Source: Ichthyobacterium seriolicida
GTDB taxonomy: Bacteria > Bacteroidota > Bacteroidia > Flavobacteriales > Ichthyobacteriaceae
NCBI RefSeq assembly: GCF_002369955.1
Contig: NZ_AP014564.1
Location: 1,857,408 to 1,921,407 of the forward strand
DNA: 64,000 bases
Reading direction: 5' to 3'
Made by a program: the position numbers and the translations under genes. Below the pieces are notes generated by a model. It had not been told where the DNA came from and made no database searches. It saw only the letters and a program-made list of their open reading frames with translations. This document shows positions 47,073-55,819 of this stretch, piece after piece (position 1 is the stretch's first letter; the number at the start of each line of letters is the position of its first letter).

Positions 47073-49301
47073 TTAGTTAGCAACTTCATTTATGAACTTT
47101 ATCCTGACCATTCTAATCTCTTCTTCAGAGTATTCTCCATCGAATTCTTTTAAAGCTTTTTCTATGCTATCATCTTCAGAATTCAAGAAATAGTCATATA
47201 TCTCTTCAACTTGATCTTCATCTAGAATATCTGCTATGGCATAGTTTATATTTATATTGGTGCCAGAGTTTACTATTCTCTCTATTTCTGAAAGAAGATT
47301 GTCCATACTGATACCCTTTGCTTTTGCAATATCTTCTAACAAGAGTTTTTTATCCGTATTCTTTATGATATAAACTTTTAATACAGATTTATTTACTGCT
47401 GACTTTACAACTATGTCATCTGGTCTCAAGATATCATTCTCTTTGACATAATCACTTATAAGATTGACGAATTGCTCTCCAAATTTTTTAGCTTTCCCCT
47501 CTCCTACACCGTATATACCTATCAATTGCTTAATAGTAGTTGGATATTGAACACACATATCATCTAGAGATGAATCTTGAAAAATAGCAAAGGGAGGTAT
47601 ACCTAATTTTTTAGACATTTCCTTTCTCAAGGACTTTAGTGGAATTAATAAATTTTTATCCCCTACATTGCTTTTTTGTGAAACAGTATTAGAAGCTTTT
47701 GTGTAATCATGATCCTCAGCCATAGTAAATGAAGGTTTATAGGTTAAGAAATTCCTTCCTTTTTCAGTCAGTTTTAATTTTCCGTATTCTTCTATGTTTT
47801 TTTTCAACAAATCCCTTACTATAGCTTGTCTACAAGCTGCTTTCCAAAACTTTTCATCTCTGTGTTCCCCTTTTTTATACACGTCTAAAAGTTGTACTTT
47901 ATGAGCTTTAGTAACTGAATTACTCTTTCCCATAAGAATGTATATTATTTCTTTGGCTTTGTATTGCTCAAAGGTCTTTGAAATAGCATCTAATAAGAGG
48001 TGTATTTCATCTTTAACTTCTATTTGTTTTTTCTTAAATCTAGCATTGTCATCCATATCTGCTCCCTTCCCATTAATCTCATCGAAATATTCTCCAAAGT
48101 AATGAAGCAAAAATTTTCGTCTAGAGATAGAAGTCTCGCAGAAAGATACTACTTCTTGCAATAAATGCAAACCCACCTCTCTTTCAGAAATAGATTTCTT
48201 ATTCAAGAATCTCTCTATTTTTTCCATATCCTCATAGTCGTAAAAGGCCAAACAATGTCCTTCCCCTCCATCTCTTCCCGCTCTACCTGTCTCTTGATAA
48301 TAACTCTCAAGACTCTTAGGCATAGAGTGATGTATTACATATCTGACATCAGGCTTATCTATTCCCATACCAAAAGCTACAGTAGCTACTACTACATCTA
48401 CATCTTCCATAATGAACATATCTTGATTCTTAGCACGAGTCTTAGCATCCAGACCAGCGTGATAAGATACAGCAGTAATACCATTAACATTTAGTAATTC
48501 TGATATCTCATCTACTTTTTTACGACTAGAACAATATATTATTCCAGATTCGCCTTTTTTGGAATGGATAAATTTAACTATCTGTGATTCCGTATTAGAT
48601 TTATGACGCACCTCATAATAGAGATTTGGTCTATTAAAAGAAGATTTGAAAACTTTAGCATTATCCATCCCCAAGTTTTTCTGAATGTCTTCCTGAACCT
48701 TTGGAGTAGCTGTAGCGGTAAGCACCATTATAGGAACATTGGCAATACTTTCTGTAATAGGCTTTAAGGTTCTATACTCGGGTCTAAAATCATGTCCCCA
48801 CTCAGATATACAGTGAGCCTCATCTACAGCAAAAAACGAAATATTAACAGATTTAAAGAACTCTATATTTTCTTGCTTAGTAAGAGATTCTGGAGAGATA
48901 TATACCAACTTAGTAACCCCATTTCTTATATCTCTTTTCACATCTTCGAGTTCAGATTTACTCAATAGTGAATTTAAAACATGAACCACTCCATCTCTTT
49001 CAGAGATACTTCTTATAGAATCCATTTGATTTTTCATCAGGGCTATAAGGGGAGAAATAATTATGGCCGTCCCCTCTGAAATCAAAGCTGGCAGTTGAAA
49101 ACACATGGACTTGCCCCCACCAGTAGGCATTAAAACAAAAACATCGTTGCCGTCTAACAAACTTGTTATAATCTCTTCTTGGTTTTCATTAAAGGAATCA
49201 AATCCGAAATAATCTTTTAATTTTAATTTTAAATCTATTCTCTGCTTTAGAGAGACTGGTTGTTTTATATCCACTTTATTATTTATACTTTTTACACACA
49301 T
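47073..49301 (-). CDS. recQ: ATP-dependent DNA helicase RecQ
   Basis: RecQ is a 3'-5' helicase in recombination and replication-fork repair. The 742-aa protein has Walker A in MPTGGGKSMCFQLPAL and the DEAH-type box VDEAHCISEWGHDFRPEY. It has the helicase C half (VVATVAFGMGIDKPDVR, YYQETGRAGRDG), an RQC region and an HRDC domain (about 545-620). The C-terminal extension beyond HRDC is typical for flavobacterial RecQ. The gene diverges from kdsD over a 76-bp intergenic region with facing -7 boxes. Confidence 0.96.
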   Translation of the reverse strand: MCVKSINNKVDIKQPVSLKQRIDLKLKLKDYFGFDSFNENQEEIITSLLDGNDVFVLMPTGGGKSMCFQLPALISEGTAIIISPLIALMKNQMDSIRSISERDGVVHVLNSLLSKSELEDVKRDIRNGVTKLVYISPESLTKQENIEFFKSVNISFFAVDEAHCISEWGHDFRPEYRTLKPITESIANVPIMVLTATATPKVQEDIQKNLGMDNAKVFKSSFNRPNLYYEVRHKSNTESQIVKFIHSKKGESGIIYCSSRKKVDEISELLNVNGITAVSYHAGLDAKTRAKNQDMFIMEDVDVVVATVAFGMGIDKPDVRYVIHHSMPKSLESYYQETGRAGRDGGEGHCLAFYDYEDMEKIERFLNKKSISEREVGLHLLQEVVSFCETSISRRKFLLHYFGEYFDEINGKGADMDDNARFKKKQIEVKDEIHLLLDAISKTFEQYKAKEIIYILMGKSNSVTKAHKVQLLDVYKKGEHRDEKFWKAACRQAIVRDLLKKNIEEYGKLKLTEKGRNFLTYKPSFTMAEDHDYTKASNTVSQKSNVGDKNLLIPLKSLRKEMSKKLGIPPFAIFQDSSLDDMCVQYPTTIKQLIGIYGVGEGKAKKFGEQFVNLISDYVKENDILRPDDIVVKSAVNKSVLKVYIIKNTDKKLLLEDIAKAKGISMDNLLSEIERIVNSGTNININYAIADILDEDQVEEIYDYFLNSEDDSIEKALKEFDGEYSEEEIRMVRIKFINEVAN

Positions 49302-49331
49302 ATAAAAGACATCTGCTTGATGTCTTATTAG

Positions 49332-49339
49332 TAATTTTG
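49332..49339 (+). promoter_or_regulatory. Probable -7 box of kdsD
   Basis: TAATTTTG matches TAnnTTTG, about 38 bp upstream of the kdsD start. A TTG at 49317-49319 is closer than the ideal spacing. An AGACATC/GATGTCT hairpin (49308-49326) overlaps the -33 area. Confidence 0.45.
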
Positions 49340-49356
49340 CTAGATTACGGCTAGTG

Positions 49357-49364
49357 CAAAATTA
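49357..49364 (-). promoter_or_regulatory. Probable -7 box of recQ
   Basis: The minus strand reads TAATTTTG, matching TAnnTTTG, about 55 bp upstream of the recQ ATG. It faces the kdsD box, with the near-palindrome TTTTGCTAG...CTAGTGCAAAA between them. Confidence 0.45.
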
Positions 49365-49377
49365 ATAAATAAAAGAT

Positions 49378-50343
49378 GTGAAAAAAAAAATAGATATAAT
49401 AAAAATAGCAAGAGAAGCTATACTATTACAGGCTCGATCTATAGAGATGTTAATTCCTAACCTGACAGATGATTTGCAAGGAGCTGTAAATCTAATACAC
49501 CAGTCTAAAGGAAGAGTGATAATAACTGGAATAGGCAAAAGCGCTAACATAGCTTTGAAAATAGTAGCCACATTAAATTCTACTGGAACACCTTCTGTAT
49601 TTATGCACGCTGCCGATGCCATACACGGTGATTTGGGAATCATACAAAAACGAGACGTTATTATTTGTATTTCAAAAAGTGGAGAGTCTCCAGAAATGCA
49701 AGTCTTAGCTCCTTTAATAAGAGAAAGAGGCAATAAAATTATCTCCATTACTGGTAATCCAAATTCCTATTTAGCGAGAAAATCCAAATACGTTTTAAAT
49801 ACTTCTGTAGAAAAAGAAGCTTGTATAAACAACTTAGCACCTACTTGTAGCACCACTGCCCAACTAGTTATGGGGGATGTTTTAGCCGTCTGTTTAGAGG
49901 AGTTAAATGGCTTTTCTACTGAAGATTTCGCTAGATATCATCCAGGTGGAACACTGGGTAAAAAACTGTATTTGAGAGCTATAGATATCATTGAAAACAA
50001 TTTTAAGCCAAGTGTAAACCCAGATGATCCCATAAGTAAAGTTATTTTAGAGGTATCTAGCAAGAGATTAGGAGTGACTGCTGTAACTATAAACGATCAA
50101 ATCATTGGAATAATTACAGATGGAGACATCCGTAGAATGTTGGAAAATACAGATAATTTCTTAAATCTAAGAGCAAGAGATATAATGAGTCATTCACCTC
50201 ATTGTATCTCTCCTGACTTACTAGCTGTAAACGCCATAAAAATAATGAAAGAAAAAAAAATTACACATATTTTGGTAGCTAAAGACACCCATTACTTAGG
50301 CGTGATACACTTGCACGATATAATAAAGGAAGGTCTTTCTTAA
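49378..50343 (+). CDS. kdsD: Arabinose-5-phosphate isomerase (KpsF/GutQ family)
   Basis: Isomerises ribulose-5-phosphate to arabinose-5-phosphate, the first step to Kdo for LPS. The 321-aa protein has a SIS domain (about 35-170) with GRVIITGIGKSANIALK and SKSGESPEM. Two CBS domains follow (about 200-320; GVTAVTINDQIIGIITDGDIRR). The ATG two bases earlier is out of frame and runs into TGA, so GTG at 49378 is the best start. tatC follows by about 50 bp. Confidence 0.94.
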   Translation: MKKKIDIIKIAREAILLQARSIEMLIPNLTDDLQGAVNLIHQSKGRVIITGIGKSANIALKIVATLNSTGTPSVFMHAADAIHGDLGIIQKRDVIICISKSGESPEMQVLAPLIRERGNKIISITGNPNSYLARKSKYVLNTSVEKEACINNLAPTCSTTAQLVMGDVLAVCLEELNGFSTEDFARYHPGGTLGKKLYLRAIDIIENNFKPSVNPDDPISKVILEVSSKRLGVTAVTINDQIIGIITDGDIRRMLENTDNFLNLRARDIMSHSPHCISPDLLAVNAIKIMKEKKITHILVAKDTHYLGVIHLHDIIKEGLS

Positions 50344-50391
50344 AAGACTAACTAACTTTGTAAAAAAAAACACAAAACATATAAATGATAC

Positions 50392-51192
50392 ATGTCTGAC
50401 AACTCCAATATGCCTTTTCTAAAACATATAGAAGTGCTGAGATGGCACTTTATACGTTCGATAATAGCTGTGTTTATATGTTCTATTATAGCTTTTTTAG
50501 GTAAAAATTTTATATTCGATACAATCGTCTTTGGACCTAAAGACCCAAACTTTTTAACTTATAGGGTGCTCTGCAGTATTTCTAAAATCATAGGGATTGA
50601 TGATGCTATGTGCATAGATGAAATTCCTTTCATAATACAGAATAGAACTATGACAGGACAATTTTCATCACATATTTGGGTTTCTCTTATATCTGGATTT
50701 ATAATAGCTTTTCCCTACGTAATATTCGAATTATGGAGTTTTTTAAAACCAGGGTTTTCAAAAAAAGAAAAGAAATACAGTTCGTATATAATACTATCAA
50801 GCTCTTTTTTATTTATGGCAGGTGTATTATTTGGATATTATCTAATCACTCCACTATCTATAACTTTCTTAGCTAGCTATACAATTAGTCCCCAAATCTC
50901 TAATGAAATAGATATCACTTCCTATATAAGTACTATTTCCACAATTGTTTTAGCTTCGGCTATAATCTTCCAGCTACCAGTGATAGTATATTTCCTGACT
51001 AAAATAGGCTTGCTTTCACCTAGTATTATGAAAAAATATAATAGACACGTCATAGTTGTGATGTTGATTATCTCTGCTGTAATAACCCCTCCCGATGTAG
51101 CTAGCCAAATATTAGTATGCTTGCCATTAATGGCTTTATATCAATTCAGTATACTAATATGTAAAATAGTATTAAAAAGAGAAAAAAAATAA
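50392..51192 (+). CDS. tatC: Sec-independent translocase TatC
   Basis: TatC is the core receptor of the twin-arginine translocase for folded proteins. The 266-aa protein shows the family start MPFLKHIEVLRWHFIRS with the conserved cytoplasmic Glu/Arg pair, and six hydrophobic helices. It has the cytoplasmic loop YVIFELWSFLKPGFSKKEKK and SAVITPPDVASQ near the last helix. A periplasmic insert follows the first helix, as in Bacteroidota. It is paired with kdsD and ends at a hairpin terminator. Confidence 0.94.
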   Translation: MSDNSNMPFLKHIEVLRWHFIRSIIAVFICSIIAFLGKNFIFDTIVFGPKDPNFLTYRVLCSISKIIGIDDAMCIDEIPFIIQNRTMTGQFSSHIWVSLISGFIIAFPYVIFELWSFLKPGFSKKEKKYSSYIILSSSFLFMAGVLFGYYLITPLSITFLASYTISPQISNEIDITSYISTISTIVLASAIIFQLPVIVYFLTKIGLLSPSIMKKYNRHVIVVMLIISAVITPPDVASQILVCLPLMALYQFSILICKIVLKREKK

Positions 51193-51224
51193 CGCCTCAA
51201 TCTCAAACTCGACTGAGGCGTTAT
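51189..51224. terminator. Bidirectional terminator after tatC
   Basis: The stem ATAACGCCTCA/TGAGGCGTTAT encloses a 14-base loop between the convergent ends of tatC and the 748-aa lipoprotein gene. Confidence 0.75.
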
Positions 51225-51248
51225 TCGTTTATAACCCTATTATTTCTT

Positions 51249-53495
51249 CTAACGATCTTCTAAATCAGGAATTATAGTATATGTCTTAGTGAATTTTGGA
51301 TCATCAGTAGATATTACTTTGCAGAGTATCTCAGTACTAAAATCAATAGGTTCAACAATAGGTTTATCATATGTGTAACTACATTCATCATCAATAGCCA
51401 CAATACCATTTTTTGCTATAAATGTAGGCAACAAACACAACTCTTCTGAATCTAAAGAAAAAAGGTCTAGCCTTATCACATCATTAGCGTGATCAATTTC
51501 CCATTTTATATTAGAATTAGTGAAATTTAATCTTTCGATATAAGGGCTTTTAATTGCCTCTACAGAGTATAATCTCTGAACTCCTGTATCATTTTTAGTC
51601 AAAATAAATTTATAGTTTCCTATACTTTCATTTATATCCTCACCCTTAAATGAACTTAAAGTACAATCCTCTGGAACAGAAATAATAGGATCTAATCCAC
51701 TTAGATCATTATCATTATCATTATCCTTAGAAAATTTCAGCCTTATTACTCCTACAGAAGCATCATCATTATGAATAAATTCAGCAGTAACATCACTTTC
51801 GAAACCCTTATCTGTATTAGCTTGCACTGTACAATTTGTCAACTTTGGGGCAATTTCTTTAGTTATTCTTAGGGTATAACGTTTCTCATACCCCTCAAAA
51901 TGCTCATATTTAAAAGCGTAAACAGCCTCAAGGGTTTCAGAATCTATTTCTGTGAAAGGAGCTGGAATAATTCCATCAACAGTATTAACATTAATACCTT
52001 CATAAGAAGGTTTTAAAGAACTGAAATCGGTACCATTTGCAACTGTAAAAGTTATAACTCCATCATCTGACATATTATCCCCTTGTTGGATTGCTCCAAC
52101 ATACTCAGTTTTTATATCTAAAAGATTATTATCAGTATTAACAAACTTAAAATCTGTTATACGTGGCTCTTTATAGATCTTTACATTATAAATTTTTAAT
52201 CCTCCAAGGGAATCCTCAACAGAATATTGAATAGGATTTAAATGAGAATTACTAAAATCAGCAATAATATCAGTGTTGGAAGATACAACACCAGCTTTAT
52301 ATAATTTAGCCGCAAAAGGAGAATTTTCAACAACTATACGAGGAGTTAGACTAGATAAATCTGCGTCAAATGGAACTTTTAAAACTATTTCTCCCTGAGA
52401 TGTCTCCTTACTTGCGTTGTCAATAGTGGCAGTTATTTCAGTTGAAATATTCTTAGAGATATCAGCATTGAGCTTAAAGCTACTTATTTTAGGTTCAGGG
52501 CCTTTCTCTACATGCACATTGTATTTAGTCGTAGTTCCATCTTCAGCTGTTACTACATAATTTAGATCAGCACTTTCTAAATTTCTAGCTGATAGACTTT
52601 TAACCTTTGCATTTCTATGCCCCCTTATCTCTGGAGATAACTCACTAAGAACTGCATTATAAGGAACCATTACTGTTACTCTCTTATTTTTATTGTCAAT
52701 AACACCATGTACTTCTTTAAAAATATTTCCTCTTAATCGATTATTACCCTCTGCTTTAAACTTAAAAGATTCTATTGCACTAGAAGAAGATAAACTTTTG
52801 GATATTATTACCTTATACTCCTTTTTTCTGCCATTAGCAGCCTCTACTGTATACATAACTGGAGTTTTATCTTTAAAAATAGTACTACTACCCATAGGTG
52901 AAATGCTAACACCAGTATGATCTATTGTAGGCATTAACCCGTTTAGATTGGCATTTTCAGATACACGTAAAGTTACAGTAGGAGGCACTGTGTCTTCATT
53001 AATCCTAGCTTGTCTATTACCGAAGATATTGGTTTTATTTTTAGATCTGTTTAAAACAAAACTTCTGATGGAACAGGCACTAGAAGGCAACTTAGTTATG
53101 TTTACAGTATATTTTTGAGCGCTTCCGTCCTCTGCTACTACTTTAAACTCCTCTGTGTAGACCTTAGGTTTAGAATCAGGCACAAGTTCAAAATTAACCT
53201 CTTTTCCACTGACTGTTGACACTTTAGCTTTTTTCGAAACATCTATCAAAGGTTTTAAATCTTTTAAAACAACATTATATGGAACGTTTAGAGATATGGT
53301 GAAATTAGCTGTATCTACCTTTAAGTCAGATATGATTTCTTTATCAACATTAATAGAATCTATAAGATCAAATGAGATGATATTTTTTTCAGAACTCAAT
53401 TTTGAGTCTCCTCCTTCATTAACACATGAAGAGACTAGAATCGAAAATAGCATACAAGACAAAAAAATCCTAGCAAAAAAGAATGCGTCGCTCAT
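51249..53495 (-). CDS. Large repeat lipoprotein with DUF5018-like beta domains
   Basis: The 748-aa protein has a lipoprotein signal (lipobox near SILVSSC, about residue 24). Seven or eight successive domains of about 85-95 aa follow. Each starts with I-x-SF-x-F-like strands and ends with a strand such as AEDGSAQKYTVNITK, AANGRKKEYKVIISK or AEDGTTTKYNVHVEK. The same unit occurs in the BspA-type 640-aa protein. The array is more diverged than a recent duplication. A cell-surface stalk or adhesin is a reasonable guess, but binding partners are unknown. Confidence 0.8.
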   Translation of the reverse strand: MSDAFFFARIFLSCMLFSILVSSCVNEGGDSKLSSEKNIISFDLIDSINVDKEIISDLKVDTANFTISLNVPYNVVLKDLKPLIDVSKKAKVSTVSGKEVNFELVPDSKPKVYTEEFKVVAEDGSAQKYTVNITKLPSSACSIRSFVLNRSKNKTNIFGNRQARINEDTVPPTVTLRVSENANLNGLMPTIDHTGVSISPMGSSTIFKDKTPVMYTVEAANGRKKEYKVIISKSLSSSSAIESFKFKAEGNNRLRGNIFKEVHGVIDNKNKRVTVMVPYNAVLSELSPEIRGHRNAKVKSLSARNLESADLNYVVTAEDGTTTKYNVHVEKGPEPKISSFKLNADISKNISTEITATIDNASKETSQGEIVLKVPFDADLSSLTPRIVVENSPFAAKLYKAGVVSSNTDIIADFSNSHLNPIQYSVEDSLGGLKIYNVKIYKEPRITDFKFVNTDNNLLDIKTEYVGAIQQGDNMSDDGVITFTVANGTDFSSLKPSYEGINVNTVDGIIPAPFTEIDSETLEAVYAFKYEHFEGYEKRYTLRITKEIAPKLTNCTVQANTDKGFESDVTAEFIHNDDASVGVIRLKFSKDNDNDNDLSGLDPIISVPEDCTLSSFKGEDINESIGNYKFILTKNDTGVQRLYSVEAIKSPYIERLNFTNSNIKWEIDHANDVIRLDLFSLDSEELCLLPTFIAKNGIVAIDDECSYTYDKPIVEPIDFSTEILCKVISTDDPKFTKTYTIIPDLEDR

Positions 53496-53647
53496 AATTA
53501 TTTAATACTTACTTTTTTAGTTTTTGTTAAAAATAACAGTGACATCTTTGAAGATATCTTCAAAAGGCAAATATAAAAAACTTAACTTGTAAAAACTAAT
53601 GAGGTAGTAATATTAAAAGATTTTTTTTTGATAAAAAAGAATATCTA

Positions 53648-55327
53648 TCAATCCATTTTATCTATTTCTTCTATGGCTTTTTCTAATGCTGGATCTCTAC
53701 CATTTAAAATATCATCCTCAGTAGGTATAATCAAAATATCTGGCTTAGCCCCTATACCCTCTAATATCTTATGATTTCTATCCTTGAAAGCCATTGCTGG
53801 CATATAAAAAGCCAGATATTCATTAGCGGCTTGTAATCCACCATTAAAAGCATGTTCGGAACTAGTCAATCCAGCAAATGCTCCATTACTGTAATCTCCT
53901 ATAACTTTAACTTTATCTTGAGTTTTTAACATAATCGTGGTCACTTCGGACATGCTAGCTGACCCTTTATCTATTAATATAACTATAGGAATTGGAGACT
54001 TAAGTCCATGGGGATGAGTTTTTGTATATACCGGAATCCAAGGAGTGTAATTAAATCTACCATTGCCTTCTTTAGTTCTTTCATAACCATAAAGGCTCCT
54101 CTTACTTATTAACCTATCAATAAAATGCAATCTATCTAGAGCAAAACCTCCGCCATTCCCTCTTAAATCTATGATGATCTTTTTTATAGAACCATCTATA
54201 AGTTTATTAAAAAACATATCATAGATACCACAATCGCTAACTTCCCCTAAAGCGTTGTTATGACTATTAAGTATTTTGGTCGCTTTATTTTTTAATTTAC
54301 CGATTATATTTTCTAATGAAGAAGAAGACATTTTATTTTTATATTGATCACTATATGATTCTAATTTAGAACGCACTTGTGTTATCACTTCTGTAAGTAA
54401 GGGGCCAACCAAAGTCCAATCTCTTTTGATACTTGAACAGTCAAGTATTCCTCTTGTAAGGAATAAATTCTTATGATTGAGAACATCTTTATACTCTTTA
54501 GAGTTTATTACTCCACTCATAGCATTGTACATAAAGTATTCTATCTTCTCCAAACCCGTTTTAAATTCATTTTCTATAGAATCAGGGACATGCTCGAAGT
54601 AATCACCGCCTGTTAAATACACTCTTCTTGGACTAAAATTTGGAAAAATCTTGTCTGAATATTTTATTGCATACTCTGACAATCTAAACTTGTTAAGAGC
54701 AAAATACAATGTATTATCTCGCATATCTTTCAACATCCCTAATGCGTAAAGGATTTCATCATCGGTAATGATATCTTGATTTGAAGTACCATCCACGAAC
54801 AACCTAGACGCTCCTTCTATGGCTTTTTTTTTATCTATACGAATATTCCCTTTAGTTGAAGTTTGATAATAGCCACCATCTACATCTATGGTCGTCTGAG
54901 TATCTCTATCAAATATTCTAGTTATTTTTTCATCCTTTTTCATCTGAGGAAAAGGAAACTCTACCCTAAGTACAAGGTGATTATCTAATATTTTAGATCT
55001 GATATCAGAAAAATACTTAGAGGCTAAATTTATTTCTTTCATAGCTAAAAATCTATCCGCATTTTCATCATTAAATGTTTTTAAATTTCTAAACTTATCG
55101 TTATACTTAGCGTAAATATCACTCCAATCAATATTTCCTTCGCTGAAATAATTATAATTTCTATCCATAGCAGTCCAAAATGACTTAAACAAATCTTCAT
55201 AACTATGAATATCGTTATGTTTAAATGGAACCAACTCTACCTGTTGCTTACGACAAGATATTAATGTTAGAACAAAGAATAAAAATACTGGAACGAAATT
55301 TTTGATTACTAAGAAAATAGATTTCAT
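53648..55327 (-). CDS. S41-family peptidase lipoprotein (copy 1)
   Basis: The 559-aa protein has a lipoprotein signal (lipobox VLTLISC), an N-terminal helical domain and a C-terminal S41 tail-specific protease fold. DLRGNGGGFALDRL leads the fold. KGSASMSEVTTIML carries the nucleophile Ser. The closing block is EGIGAKPDILIIPTEDDI. Where CTP enzymes have a TxGK lysine, this reads GDYSNGAFAG, so the general base is absent or comes from another residue. A close paralogue follows on the far side of an IS remnant. The substrate is unknown. Confidence 0.87.
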   Translation of the reverse strand: MKSIFLVIKNFVPVFLFFVLTLISCRKQQVELVPFKHNDIHSYEDLFKSFWTAMDRNYNYFSEGNIDWSDIYAKYNDKFRNLKTFNDENADRFLAMKEINLASKYFSDIRSKILDNHLVLRVEFPFPQMKKDEKITRIFDRDTQTTIDVDGGYYQTSTKGNIRIDKKKAIEGASRLFVDGTSNQDIITDDEILYALGMLKDMRDNTLYFALNKFRLSEYAIKYSDKIFPNFSPRRVYLTGGDYFEHVPDSIENEFKTGLEKIEYFMYNAMSGVINSKEYKDVLNHKNLFLTRGILDCSSIKRDWTLVGPLLTEVITQVRSKLESYSDQYKNKMSSSSLENIIGKLKNKATKILNSHNNALGEVSDCGIYDMFFNKLIDGSIKKIIIDLRGNGGGFALDRLHFIDRLISKRSLYGYERTKEGNGRFNYTPWIPVYTKTHPHGLKSPIPIVILIDKGSASMSEVTTIMLKTQDKVKVIGDYSNGAFAGLTSSEHAFNGGLQAANEYLAFYMPAMAFKDRNHKILEGIGAKPDILIIPTEDDILNGRDPALEKAIEEIDKMD

Positions 55328-55382
55328 ATACTTTCTATTTAGATGTTTTAAATTATAGAGACTTAATATTATGTAATTTTTT

Positions 55383-55805
55383 GGTTCAAGACAACTTAAG
55401 TGGATTTTTTCTTATCCATTTTGATAGATAAAAATACAAATTTTCATTGCGATAATTAAATCTCCATTCACACTCTTTTAGATGATAATAAAACTTGTGC
55501 TTATGAACTCCTCTAAACCTGGATAATCGAACTTTACATAGTCCCCAAAAATTCTCAATTCCATTAATGTAATTTACTCCTTTTGCAAATTCATTTTCAC
55601 TATGTTTTACTCTATAATGCCTCTTATAAACCTAAGTTCGAGTGATTGATTTATTAATCCAACTCAGGTTTCAATATCTAGGCAAGATAACCGTAAAATA
55701 GACCTGAATTTTACCTCAGAAATTCTCAAACGAATTATATAATTATTTTTCATAGATAACACAAGGGGTTACACGCATGTAAATTTACCTTAAGTTGTCT
55801 GAACC
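55383..55805 (-). mobile_element. IS1595-family remnant between the two S41 genes
   Basis: The ends GGTTCAAGACAACTTAAG (55383-55400) and CTTAAGTTGTCTGAACC (55789-55805) are inverted with a one-base indel. On the minus strand a 30-codon N-terminal piece (ATG at 55753; RISEVKFRSILRLS) and an 80-codon C-terminal piece (INGIENFWGLCKVRLSRF, HLKECEWRFN) match the two ends of an IS1595/ISXO2-type transposase. The middle is missing. A copy of the AACCTGAGTT...ATTAATAAA motif lies at the junction. This accounts for most of the 490-bp gap. Confidence 0.8.
55386..55753 (-). pseudogene. IS1595-family transposase with internal deletion
   Basis: Only the first ~30 and last ~80 codons remain. The catalytic Glu region ENFW is kept, but the DD part is lost. 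Stops lie at the junction, so no functional transposase can be made. Confidence 0.75.
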
Positions 55806-55819
55806 AAAAAGAATATCTA

